Assembly: GCA_964344435.1 (NCBI GenBank)
Contig: CAYFNH010000061.1
Location: forward strand, 1-15,224
Source of the DNA: Thiopontia sp964344435
GTDB taxonomy: Bacteria > Pseudomonadota > Gammaproteobacteria > GCF-002020875
Reading direction: 5' to 3'
Length of the DNA: 15,224 bases
Every line of letters begins with the position of its first letter. The first letter of the stretch is position 1. Under the pieces are notes generated by a model that ran no database searches, was not told where the DNA came from, and saw only the letters and a program-made list of their open reading frames with translations. Below, piece after piece: positions 7,412-15,172 of the stretch. The position numbers were made by a program, and so were the translations under genes.

Positions 7412-10400
7412 ATGAAAGACCTACTCAACTTTCTGAAGGCTCAGCAGGAGACTGAGGACTTTGACGCCATCCGTATTGGTCTGGCGGCCCCTGAGAAGAT
7501 CCGTTCCTGGTCCTATGGTGAGGTCAAAAAGCCGGAGACCATCAACTATCGTACCTTCAAACCGGAGCGTGACGGCCTCTTTTGTGCCAAGATCTTTGGC
7601 CCGGTCAAGGACTACGAGTGTCTCTGCGGCAAGTACAAGCGCCTTAAACACCGTGGCGTAATCTGTGAGAAGTGTGGTGTCGAGGTGACCCTCTCCAAGG
7701 TGCGTCGTGAGCGTATGGGGCACATCGACCTCGCCAGCCCGGTAGCCCACATCTGGTATCTGCGTTCGCTGCCTTCCCGTCTGGGCATGCTGCTCGATAT
7801 TTCGCTGAAGAACATTGAGCGTGTGCTCTACTTCGAGTCCTTCATTGTGATCGAGCCTGGTCTTACCGATCTGGAGCGTGGACAGCTGCTGACTGATGAT
7901 CAGTACCTGGATGCGATTGAAGAGTGGGGGGACGAGTTTGATGCGCGTATGGGAGCCGAGGCGATTGACCAGCTGATCCGCGGAATGGATCTGCAGGTGA
8001 TCTCGGCCCAGTTGCGCGAAGAGTTGGCGGCGACCCGTTCCGAGGCCAAGACCAAGAAGCTCTCCAAGCGACTGAAGTTGATCGAGGGCTTTATCGAATC
8101 CGGTAACAAGCCGGAGTGGATGTTGCTGCGCGTACTGCCGGTACTGCCACCAGAGCTGCGTCCGCTGGTTCCACTGGAGGGAGGACGCTTTGCCACCTCC
8201 GATTTGAACGATCTTTACCGTCGGGTAATCAATCGTAACAACCGTCTCAAGAGACTGCTGGATCTCTCTGCGCCGGACATTATTGTACGCAATGAGAAGC
8301 GTATGCTGCAGGAGTCGGTTGATGCACTGCTCGACAATGGACGTCGTGGTCGTGCGGTGACTGGTACCAACAAGCGCCCATTGAAGTCGCTGGCCGACAT
8401 GATCAAGGGCAAGCAGGGACGTTTCCGTCAGAACCTGCTGGGCAAGCGTGTCGACTATTCCGGGCGTTCGGTGATCGTGGTAGGTCCTACCCTCAAGCTT
8501 CACCAGTGTGGTTTGCCCAAGGCGATGGCACTGGAGCTGTTCAAGCCCTTTATCTTTGGCAAGCTGCAGCTGCGTGGTCTGGCGACCACCATCAAGGCGG
8601 CGAAGAAGATGGTGGAGCGTGAAGAGCCGGTGGTGTGGGATATCCTCGACGAGGTGATTCGTGAGCATCCGGTGATGCTTAACCGTGCTCCGACACTGCA
8701 TAGATTGGGTATTCAGGCCTTCGAGCCGGTACTGATCGAGGGCAAGGCGATTCAGCTCCATCCACTGGTCTGTACCGCGTTCAACGCCGACTTCGATGGT
8801 GACCAGATGGCGGTGCATGTACCGCTCTCAATCGAGGCCCAGCTGGAGGCACGTACGCTGATGCTGGCCAGTAACAATGTGCTGCACCCTGCCAATGGTG
8901 AGCCCATCATCGTGCCGACTCAGGACGTGGTGTTGGGTCTCTACTACATGACCCGTGAGCGTATCAACGCCAAGGGCGAAGGGATGCTGTTTGCCGATGT
9001 CAATGAGGTGCGCCGTGCCTATGACAGCCGAATGGTCGATATCCACGCCAGAATTCAGGTGCGTATCAACGATAGCAGTATTGATGAAGAGGGCAATATC
9101 GACCACATTACCCAGCGTGTAGAGACTACGGTCGGGCGTGCACTGCTCTCCGAGATTCTTCCTGAGGGGCTGCCGTTTGCCGAGGTCAACAAGACCCTGA
9201 CCAAGCGTGTGGTCTCCGGACTGGTCGATGTCTGCTACCGTACCCTGGGACTGAAGAGCACCGTAGTCTTCGCTGACAAGTTGATGTATACCGGGTTTGC
9301 CAACTCGACCCGGGCGGGCGTCTCCTTTGGCGCCGATGACATGATCATCCCGGAGGCAAAAGAGAAGATTCTGACCGATGCCGAGGGGCAGGTGAAGGAG
9401 ATTCAGGATCAGTACTCCAGCGGCTTGGTGACCAATGGTGAGCGCTACAACAAGGTGGTCGATATCTGGACTCATGCCAATGATCAGGTGGCCAAGGCGA
9501 TGATGGACAAGATCGGCAGTGAGGAGCTAATTGATGCCGAGGGCAAGACTGTCTCCCAGGACTCCTTCAACTCCATCTTCATGATGGCCGACTCCGGTGC
9601 GCGTGGTTCCGCTGCCCAGATTCGTCAGCTGGCCGGTATGCGTGGCTTGATGGCCAAGCCGGATGGTTCGATCATTGAAACGCCGATTACCGCAAATTTC
9701 CGCGAGGGGCTGAATGTACTGCAGTACTTCATCTCCACCCATGGTGCTCGTAAGGGCCTTGCGGATACCGCCTTGAAGACGGCCAACTCCGGTTATCTGA
9801 CCCGTCGACTGGTCGATGTGTCGCAGGATCTGGTGGTGACCGAGAGGGATTGTGGAACCACCGATGGCGTGCTGATGTACACCCTGATTGAAGGGGGTGA
9901 TGTGATCGAGTCCCTGCGCGAACGTGTGCTGGGTCGTGTCTCAGCCGAGAATGTGACCAAGCCGGGTAGTGACGAATTGCTGATCCCGGTCAACACATTG
10001 ATCGACGAGAAGGTGGCGGATCTGCTGGAGGCCAATAGTATTGACCAGATGCGGGTGCGCTCTATCATCACCTGTGAAACCCGGGATGGTGTCTGTGCAC
10101 GTTGCTATGGTCGTGACCTGGCCCGTGGTGACCTGATCAGCCAGGGTGAGGCGGTCGGCGTAATCGCTGCACAGTCTATCGGTGAGCCCGGTACCCAGCT
10201 GACCATGCGTACCTTCCATATCGGTGGTGCGGCATCGCGTGCAGCAGCAGACAACAGTGTGGATGTGAACAATAATGGTACGGTTCACCTGCATAATATA
10301 CGTTCGGTACAACATGCCGATGGACACCGGGTTGCGGTCTCCCGTTCCGGTGAGGTTGCGGTGGTGGATGAGGCAGGCCGTGAGCGTGAGCGCTACAAGA

Positions 10401-11671
10401 TTCCCTATGGTGCCGAGATTGCGATCAATGAAGGGGATCGTGTCGAGGCGGGGCAGAGTGTAGTCAGCTGGGATCCGCACACCCACCCGGTGGTTACCGA
10501 GGTAGGTGGACATATCCGCTTCAACTACTTTGTTGACGGGGTCTCCTTCCGCAAGGAGACGGATGAGGTAACGGGACTGACCAGTGTGGTCGTGACTGAT
10601 GCCAAACAGCGTGCCGTAGGTGAGCAGACCTTGATGGTGACCAATGGCAAGGGCGAGCAGTTTGAAGAGGTGGTGGGTAACCGTGATCTGCGTCCGATGA
10701 TCATGCTGCTGGATGAGAACGGAGAGGAGATCATGATTCCCGGAACCAGTGTTCCGGCACAGTACTTCCTTCCTGCAGGTGCCATTGTAACGGTCGAGGA
10801 TGGTACAGAGGTGGGTGTAGGTGATGTCCTCGCCCGTATTCCGCAAGAGGCAGGCAAGACCCGTGACATTACCGGTGGTCTGCCCCGGGTTGCCGATCTG
10901 TTTGAGGCGCGTAAGCCGAAGGAGCCGGCCGTTATGGCGGAACAGACCGGTACCATCACCTTCGGTAAAGAGACCAAGGGCAAGCAGCGTGTAGTCATCG
11001 TCGGCGAGGATGGGGAGCAGACCGAGACGCTTATCCCTAAATTCCGACACGTTACCGTATTTGAAGGTGAGCATGTGGAGAAGGGGGAGGTGATCGTGGA
11101 TGGTGCACCGGATCCGCATGATATTTTGCGACTGAAGGGGATCCCCGAGCTTGCCCGCTATATCACCAATGAGGTGCAGGATGTATACCGTCTGCAGGGT
11201 GTAGGGATCAATGACAAGCACATCGAGTGTATCGTGCGTCAGATGTTGCGTCGTGTAGTGGTGATCAATCCGGGCGATACCAAGTTCCTTCAGGGGGAGC
11301 AGGTTGAAAGGGCTCGCATGCTGGATGAGAATGATCGAGTCACTGGGTTGGGCAAGATGCCGGCCTCTTATGAGGATATCCTGCTTGGTATCACCAAGGC
11401 CTCACTGGCTACCGACTCCTTTGTTTCAGCCGCTTCGTTCCAGGAGACCACGCGTGTACTGACCGAGGCATCGGTTACCGGCAAGAGTGATGACCTGCGC
11501 GGACTGAAGGAGAATGTGATTGTAGGCCGTCTGATTCCAGCGGGAACCGGGCTTGCGTTCCACAAGCAGCGTCGTCAGCGTAGAGGTCTGTTCGCGGATG
11601 CCGAAATTCCGAAGGTTAGTGCGGAAGAGGTCGAGGTTGTGGCTGAGGCCGATGAGGCTGCTGAAGAGTGA
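7412..11671 (+). CDS. rpoC: DNA-directed RNA polymerase subunit beta'
   Basis: RpoC carries the catalytic magnesium site, clamp, bridge helix and trigger loop. The intact frame has 1419 residues (E. coli 1407) and keeps E. coli numbering through at least residue 932. Zinc site 1 is C70, C72, C85 and C88. The catalytic motif NADFDGDQM puts the magnesium-binding aspartates at 460, 462 and 464. Zinc site 2 is C814, C888, C895 and C898. The trigger loop begins LTMRTFHIGG with M932, and is split by the lineage-specific insertion SI3 (about 943-1130) before resuming with ITGGLPRVADLFEARKP. The protein ends in an acidic tail (VSAEEVEVVAEADEAAEE) that differs from E. coli. TAGGAG at 7395-7400 lies 11 nt before the ATG, a slightly long spacing. 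No clear terminator follows directly. Confidence 0.99.
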   Translation: MKDLLNFLKAQQETEDFDAIRIGLAAPEKIRSWSYGEVKKPETINYRTFKPERDGLFCAKIFGPVKDYECLCGKYKRLKHRGVICEKCGVEVTLSKVRRERMGHIDLASPVAHIWYLRSLPSRLGMLLDISLKNIERVLYFESFIVIEPGLTDLERGQLLTDDQYLDAIEEWGDEFDARMGAEAIDQLIRGMDLQVISAQLREELAATRSEAKTKKLSKRLKLIEGFIESGNKPEWMLLRVLPVLPPELRPLVPLEGGRFATSDLNDLYRRVINRNNRLKRLLDLSAPDIIVRNEKRMLQESVDALLDNGRRGRAVTGTNKRPLKSLADMIKGKQGRFRQNLLGKRVDYSGRSVIVVGPTLKLHQCGLPKAMALELFKPFIFGKLQLRGLATTIKAAKKMVEREEPVVWDILDEVIREHPVMLNRAPTLHRLGIQAFEPVLIEGKAIQLHPLVCTAFNADFDGDQMAVHVPLSIEAQLEARTLMLASNNVLHPANGEPIIVPTQDVVLGLYYMTRERINAKGEGMLFADVNEVRRAYDSRMVDIHARIQVRINDSSIDEEGNIDHITQRVETTVGRALLSEILPEGLPFAEVNKTLTKRVVSGLVDVCYRTLGLKSTVVFADKLMYTGFANSTRAGVSFGADDMIIPEAKEKILTDAEGQVKEIQDQYSSGLVTNGERYNKVVDIWTHANDQVAKAMMDKIGSEELIDAEGKTVSQDSFNSIFMMADSGARGSAAQIRQLAGMRGLMAKPDGSIIETPITANFREGLNVLQYFISTHGARKGLADTALKTANSGYLTRRLVDVSQDLVVTERDCGTTDGVLMYTLIEGGDVIESLRERVLGRVSAENVTKPGSDELLIPVNTLIDEKVADLLEANSIDQMRVRSIITCETRDGVCARCYGRDLARGDLISQGEAVGVIAAQSIGEPGTQLTMRTFHIGGAASRAAADNSVDVNNNGTVHLHNIRSVQHADGHRVAVSRSGEVAVVDEAGRERERYKIPYGAEIAINEGDRVEAGQSVVSWDPHTHPVVTEVGGHIRFNYFVDGVSFRKETDEVTGLTSVVVTDAKQRAVGEQTLMVTNGKGEQFEEVVGNRDLRPMIMLLDENGEEIMIPGTSVPAQYFLPAGAIVTVEDGTEVGVGDVLARIPQEAGKTRDITGGLPRVADLFEARKPKEPAVMAEQTGTITFGKETKGKQRVVIVGEDGEQTETLIPKFRHVTVFEGEHVEKGEVIVDGAPDPHDILRLKGIPELARYITNEVQDVYRLQGVGINDKHIECIVRQMLRRVVVINPGDTKFLQGEQVERARMLDENDRVTGLGKMPASYEDILLGITKASLATDSFVSAASFQETTRVLTEASVTGKSDDLRGLKENVIVGRLIPAGTGLAFHKQRRQRRGLFADAEIPKVSAEEVEVVAEADEAAEE

Positions 11672-11737
11672 TGACGTTGTTGCGACCATCTCTGCACCCG
11701 GGATCAGGGTGGGGAGGTGGCCGTGGCAAGGTGTCGC

Positions 11738-11797
11738 TAATTAATTTGGTTTTTTTGCCATAAAGCGGTTGACACCATCGAGTCGGATCTCTAGAAT
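11738..11797 (+). promoter_or_regulatory. Strong sigma70-type promoter with UP-like element for the str operon
   Basis: The -35 box TTGACA (11769-11774, consensus) and the -10 box TAGAAT (11792-11797, 5 of 6) are separated by exactly 17 nt. The expected start of transcription is near 11804. The segment 11738-11765 (taattaatttgg, seven Ts, then gccataaag) lies at about -66 to -39 and is AT-rich like an UP element. The discriminator TCGCGT is GC-rich, as in promoters under stringent control. The promoter would drive rpsL-rpsG-fusA-tuf, about 239 nt upstream of the rpsL ATG. Confidence 0.8.
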
Positions 11798-11904
11798 TCG
11801 CGTTCCTGATTACGAGGAGGGGCCGAAACGCCCGCATCGTATACTGGCAAAGTTGAGGTAATGAGTAGGTAGATGGGCCGGGTCTGCTGAAACAAAATCG
11901 ATGA

Positions 11905-11947
11905 AGATCGACTCTCCCGGTCGGGTTGAAAGGGGTCGGTCTTTTTT
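11905..11947 (+). terminator. Intrinsic terminator/attenuator in the rpsL leader
   Basis: The 11-bp stem agatcgactct (11905-11915) pairs with ggggtcggtct (11932-11942) with four G-U pairs. A 3-bp inner stem, ccc 11916-11918 with ggg 11923-11925, stacks inside the loop. The stem runs straight into six Ts (11942-11947). It could end rpoBC transcripts, attenuate transcripts from the promoter at 11769-11797, or both. On the minus strand no comparable T-tract follows, so it acts on + strand transcription. Confidence 0.75.
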
Positions 11948-11961
11948 GTCGCTTTTGCATC

Positions 11962-11973
11962 TGCTCTTTAACA
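11962..11973 (+). promoter_or_regulatory. boxA antitermination motif in the rpsL leader
   Basis: TGCTCTTTAACA is identical to the core of the E. coli rrn boxA, which binds NusB-NusE (S10) in nascent RNA and builds the Nus complex with NusA, NusG and SuhB. It lies 15 nt after the terminator T-tract and 69 nt before rpsL. It can therefore act on polymerase that has already passed the terminator. The 12-nt match to a known functional element, recurring in this window, makes chance unlikely; function is inferred. Confidence 0.75.
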
Positions 11974-12042
11974 CTGATTGATTTTGGTGCCTAAATATGC
12001 GGCTCGAAAGCGTTTGAATTTGGCATAAAGTAAAGAAGAACG

Positions 12043-12417
12043 ATGGCAACGATTAATCAGTTGGTAAGAAAACCTCGCAAGGTTCAGAAAGAGAAGAGCA
12101 AGGTGCCTGCGCTGGATGCATGTCCACAAAAGCGCGGTGTCTGCACCCGTGTCTATACAACCACTCCAAAGAAGCCTAACTCGGCAATGAGGAAGGTGGC
12201 GCGTGTTCGTCTGACGAACAGTATGGAGGTCTCTTCTTATATTGGTGGTGAGGGGCACAACCTTCAGGAGCACTCGGTGGTGCTGATTCGAGGTGGTCGT
12301 GTCAAGGATCTTCCCGGTGTACGTTATCACGTTGTTCGCGGCAGTCTGGATACTACCGGTGTCGAGGCGCGTCGTCAGGGTCGTTCCAAGTATGGGGCGA
12401 AGAGGCCCAAGAGTTAA
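12043..12417 (+). CDS. rpsL: Ribosomal protein uS12 (S12)
   Basis: S12 sits at the 30S decoding centre and controls translational accuracy. The product has 124 residues, the same as E. coli. It begins MATINQLVRKPRK and contains CPQKRGVCTRVYTTTPKKPN, SYIGGEGHNLQEHSV and RGGRVKDLPGVRYH. The residues that commonly give streptomycin resistance when changed are wild type: K43 in TPKKPNS, K88 and P91 in VKDLPG. D89, the target of RimO methylthiolation, is present. The end SKYGAKRPKS is normal. The sequence before the ATG (taaagtaaagaagaacg) has only a weak purine-rich Shine-Dalgarno. It is the first gene of the str operon, and rpsG follows after 49 nt. Confidence 0.98.
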   Translation: MATINQLVRKPRKVQKEKSKVPALDACPQKRGVCTRVYTTTPKKPNSAMRKVARVRLTNSMEVSSYIGGEGHNLQEHSVVLIRGGRVKDLPGVRYHVVRGSLDTTGVEARRQGRSKYGAKRPKS

Positions 12418-12466
12418 GTTGGTATTTGACTACTCCACTTTTCAGTAAAAAATTTGAGCAAAGCTG

Positions 12467-12937
12467 ATGTCCAGAAGAAATAGAGCCCCCAAGCGTACCG
12501 TATTGCCAGATCCAAAGTTTGGAAATGAGCAGCTGACCAAGTTTATCAATGTCATCATGAAGGATGGCAAGAAGTCAGTGGCTGAGAAGATTGTCTATGG
12601 TGCACTGGATGTGGTCGAGGAGCGTGGCAAGAGTGAGCCGGTCGAGGCGCTGTTTGAGGCGCTGGAGAATATTGGCCCCAAGGTCGAGGTGAAATCTCGC
12701 CGTGTGGGTGGTTCTACCTATCAGGTGCCGGTAGAGGTTCGTCCCGAGCGTCGCATGGCACTGGGTATGCGTTGGTTGGTTGAGTCTGCCCGCAAGCGCG
12801 GAGAAAAGACCATGGGTTTGCGTCTGGCTGGTGAGATTATGGATGCGGTAGAGAGTCGTGGTGCGGCAGTGAAGAAGAGAGAGGATACCCATCGTATGGC
12901 TGAGGCCAACAAGGCGTTCTCGCACTTCCGCTGGTAA
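12467..12937 (+). CDS. rpsG: Ribosomal protein uS7 (S7)
   Basis: S7 nucleates assembly of the 30S head on the 3' domain of 16S rRNA and lines the E site. The product has 156 residues, the common family length (the E. coli K-12 form has a longer tail). It begins MSRRNRAPKRTVLPDPKFGN and contains INVIMKDGKKSVAEKIVYGA, VEVKSRRVGGSTYQVPVEVR and AVKKREDTHRMAEANKAF, ending HFRW. In E. coli, S7 binds the rpsL-rpsG intercistronic RNA to repress the downstream genes. That gap is only 49 nt here, shorter than the roughly 100 nt I recall for E. coli. The Shine-Dalgarno is weak (gag in ttgagcaaagctg), consistent with translational coupling to rpsL. Confidence 0.98.
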   Translation: MSRRNRAPKRTVLPDPKFGNEQLTKFINVIMKDGKKSVAEKIVYGALDVVEERGKSEPVEALFEALENIGPKVEVKSRRVGGSTYQVPVEVRPERRMALGMRWLVESARKRGEKTMGLRLAGEIMDAVESRGAAVKKREDTHRMAEANKAFSHFRW

Positions 12938-12955
12938 CCTTATATTTTTGATTTT

Positions 12956-12967
12956 TGCTCTTTAACA
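12956..12967 (+). promoter_or_regulatory. boxA motif at the fusA translation initiation region
   Basis: A second exact TGCTCTTTAACA lies in the 49-nt rpsG-fusA gap, with 19 nt between it and the fusA ATG. It is identical over 12 nt to the boxA before rpsL. At this distance a bound Nus complex would overlap the ribosome footprint on fusA. That layout recalls E. coli suhB, where a boxA represses translation. It could equally renew antitermination within the operon. Confidence 0.7.
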
Positions 12968-12986
12968 GATACGGATTTAGATAGAA

Positions 12987-15080
12987 ATGGCACGTACAAC
13001 ACCATTGAAGCGGTATCGTAACCTCGGGATCATGGCGCATATCGATGCGGGCAAGACCACTACGACCGAGCGCATTCTGTTCTATACAGGCCTCTCTCAC
13101 AAGATTGGTGAGGTACATGATGGTGCTGCAACCATGGACTGGATGGAGCAGGAGCAGGAGCGTGGAATCACCATCACCTCGGCTGCGACTACCTCTTTCT
13201 GGATGGGTATGGATCAGCAGTTTGACAAGCATCGTATCAATATTATTGACACCCCGGGACACGTTGACTTCACCATTGAGGTGGAGCGCTCACTACGTGT
13301 GCTCGATGGCGCCTGTGCGGTCTTTTGTGCGGTCGGTGGTGTAGAGCCACAGTCCGAGACGGTATGGCGTCAGGCCAACAAGTATGGTGTGCCCCGTATT
13401 GGCTTCGTCAACAAGATGGATCGCTCTGGCGCTGATTTCCTCCGTGTGGTTGAGCAGGTACGTGAACGTCTGGGTGCCAATGCGGTGCCGATCCAGATGA
13501 ATATCGGTGCCGAGGATGAGTTCAAGGGGGTGGTTGATCTGATTCGTATGCAGGCGATCTACTGGAATGAGGACGACATGGGGATGACCTATGAGGCCAG
13601 AGAGATTCCAGCCGAGTTGCAAGACAAGTGCGATGAGTTGCGTGAGCAGATGGTTGAGGCGGCAGCCGAAGCCAACGAGGAGCTGATGGAGAAGTACCTC
13701 GAGGAGGGTGAGCTCACTGAGGATGAGATTCGTGAAGGAATCCGAATTCAGACACTGAATAACGAAATTGTTCCAATGATGTGTGGCTCTGCATTCAAGA
13801 ATAAGGGTGTGCAGGCGATGCTGGACGCAGTGATCTATTTTATGCCTTCTCCGCTTGACGTACCTGCGATCAAGGGTGAGCTGGAGGATGGTACCGAGGC
13901 AGAGCGTCATGCGGATGACGACGAGCCGTTCTCTGCATTGGCCTTCAAGATTGCCACGGACCCTTATGTGGGAACCCTGACCTTCTTCCGTGTCTACTCC
14001 GGTGTGATCAACTCCGGTGACTTCTGCTACAACACGGTGAAGGGCAAGAAGGAGCGTATCGGGCGTATCGTGCAGATGCACTCCAATGATCGTGAAGAGA
14101 TCAAGGAGGTTCGTGCAGGTGATATTGCGGCGGCAATTGGCCTCAAGGATGTCACTACGGGCGACACGCTCTGTTCAATGGATGACAAGGTTATCCTTGA
14201 GCGTATGGAGTTTCCGGAGCCGGTGATCTCGGTTGCGGTAGAGCCCAAATCGAAGGCGGATCAGGAGAAGATGGGTATTGCTCTCTCCAAGCTGGCGCAG
14301 GAAGATCCCTCTTTCCGTGTTAATACCGATGAAGAGTCTGGTCAGACCATTATCTCCGGTATGGGTGAGCTTCACCTGGAGATCATTGTTGACCGCATGA
14401 TGCGTGAGTTTAACGTCGAGGCAGCCGTAGGTGCGCCTCAGGTGGCTTACCGTGAAACCATTCGCAAGCCAATCGAGCAGGAGGGCAAGTTTGTACGCCA
14501 GTCTGGTGGTCGTGGTCAATTTGGACACGTCTGGCTGCGGATTGAGCCACAGGAGCCTGGTGCAGGCTATGAGTTTGTCAACGAGATCGTCGGTGGTGTC
14601 GTACCCAAGGAGTACATCCCTGCGGTAGACAAGGGGGTACAGGAGCAGATGAAGAACGGTGTACTGGCTGGTTACCCGATCGAAGACTGCAAGGTGACCC
14701 TGTATGACGGTTCCTACCATGATGTGGACTCCAATGAATTGGCGTTCAAGGTGGCTGGCTCCATGGCATTCAAGCAAGGTGCGCTGAACGCTAGCCCGGT
14801 GCTGCTTGAGCCAATGATGAAGGTGGATGTGGTAACCCCGGAAGAGTACATGGGGGATGTGATGGGTGACCTCAATCGTCGTCGCGGTATGGTTGCCGGA
14901 ATGGATGACTCCCCGGCAGGCAAGATGATTGTGGCCAGCGTGCCCCTCTCCGAGATGTTTGGTTATGCAACCGACCTGCGTTCGGCTACCCAGGGACGTG
15001 CAACCTACTCCATGGAGTTTGAGAAGTATGCAGAGGCACCCGCCAATATTGCAGAGGCTGTAATCAAGAAGAACGGCTAG
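12987..15080 (+). CDS. fusA: Translation elongation factor G
   Basis: EF-G is the GTPase that drives tRNA-mRNA translocation and, with RRF, ribosome recycling. The intact product has 697 residues, near the usual length (E. coli 704). The G domain shows the P-loop AHIDAGKT (17-24), switch I QEQERGITITSAATT, switch II DTPGHVDFT (from 88), and NKMD (142-145). Domain II includes DPYVGTLTFFRVYSG, domain III MGELHLEIIVDRM, and domain IV GRGQFGHVWLRIEP plus LYDGSYHDVDSNELAFK. Domain V ends with SEMFGYATDLRSATQGRATY. The start ATG gives the normal MARTTPLKRYRNLGIMAHID. No good Shine-Dalgarno precedes it: only GGA at 12973-12975, 11 nt away. tuf follows after 92 nt, as in the classical str operon. Confidence 0.99.
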   Translation: MARTTPLKRYRNLGIMAHIDAGKTTTTERILFYTGLSHKIGEVHDGAATMDWMEQEQERGITITSAATTSFWMGMDQQFDKHRINIIDTPGHVDFTIEVERSLRVLDGACAVFCAVGGVEPQSETVWRQANKYGVPRIGFVNKMDRSGADFLRVVEQVRERLGANAVPIQMNIGAEDEFKGVVDLIRMQAIYWNEDDMGMTYEAREIPAELQDKCDELREQMVEAAAEANEELMEKYLEEGELTEDEIREGIRIQTLNNEIVPMMCGSAFKNKGVQAMLDAVIYFMPSPLDVPAIKGELEDGTEAERHADDDEPFSALAFKIATDPYVGTLTFFRVYSGVINSGDFCYNTVKGKKERIGRIVQMHSNDREEIKEVRAGDIAAAIGLKDVTTGDTLCSMDDKVILERMEFPEPVISVAVEPKSKADQEKMGIALSKLAQEDPSFRVNTDEESGQTIISGMGELHLEIIVDRMMREFNVEAAVGAPQVAYRETIRKPIEQEGKFVRQSGGRGQFGHVWLRIEPQEPGAGYEFVNEIVGGVVPKEYIPAVDKGVQEQMKNGVLAGYPIEDCKVTLYDGSYHDVDSNELAFKVAGSMAFKQGALNASPVLLEPMMKVDVVTPEEYMGDVMGDLNRRRGMVAGMDDSPAGKMIVASVPLSEMFGYATDLRSATQGRATYSMEFEKYAEAPANIAEAVIKKNG

Positions 15081-15172
15081 TAGATCAGGCACCTTCAGTA
15101 AACAGTAACAGGCAGATTTAAAGATTTTTTCCGGTCAAGATGCAGACCGAATAAAACAAGAGGAAATAGACG
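15081..15172 (+). other. fusA-tuf intergenic spacer with small hairpin
   Basis: This is a 92-nt spacer. A 5-bp stem, cggtc 15132-15136 with gaccg 15145-15149, is flanked by a T6 run (15125-15130) on the left and ataaaa on the right. These flanks could extend the pairing imperfectly. There is no terminator of usual form and no boxA. AGAGG at 15159-15163 lies 9 nt before the tuf ATG. Confidence 0.4.

Larger units (their letters stand above)
11672..12042 (+). other. rpoC-rpsL intergenic region, regulatory leader of the str operon
   Basis: This 371-nt stretch has no gene that I can support on either strand. In order it holds: a small cacccg-type hairpin (11695-11711) with no T-tract; an AT-rich segment; the promoter with predicted start near 11804; a transcribed leader; an intrinsic terminator (11905-11947); a boxA motif (11962-11973); and about 69 nt to rpsL. 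Transcripts from the promoter meet the terminator after about 144 nt. The region therefore predicts a short terminated RNA plus a read-through str mRNA. The segment 11803-11900 has neither a tRNA cloverleaf nor a resemblance to SRP RNA. Confidence 0.75.

Noticed and set aside
11735..11757. T7 tract (11750-11756) as the rpoC terminator
   Set aside because: No GC-rich stem ends just before it; the tract is better explained as part of the AT-rich element upstream of the promoter.
11804..11900. tRNA or other known structured RNA in the rpsL leader
   Set aside because: No T-loop sequence, acceptor stem or SRP/6S-like core could be found; only short local stems are seen.
11616..12049. Minus-strand open frames across the rpoC-rpsL gap
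   Set aside because: Composition is not protein-like, there is no ribosome-binding site, and they run through a promoter, terminator and boxA read on the + strand.
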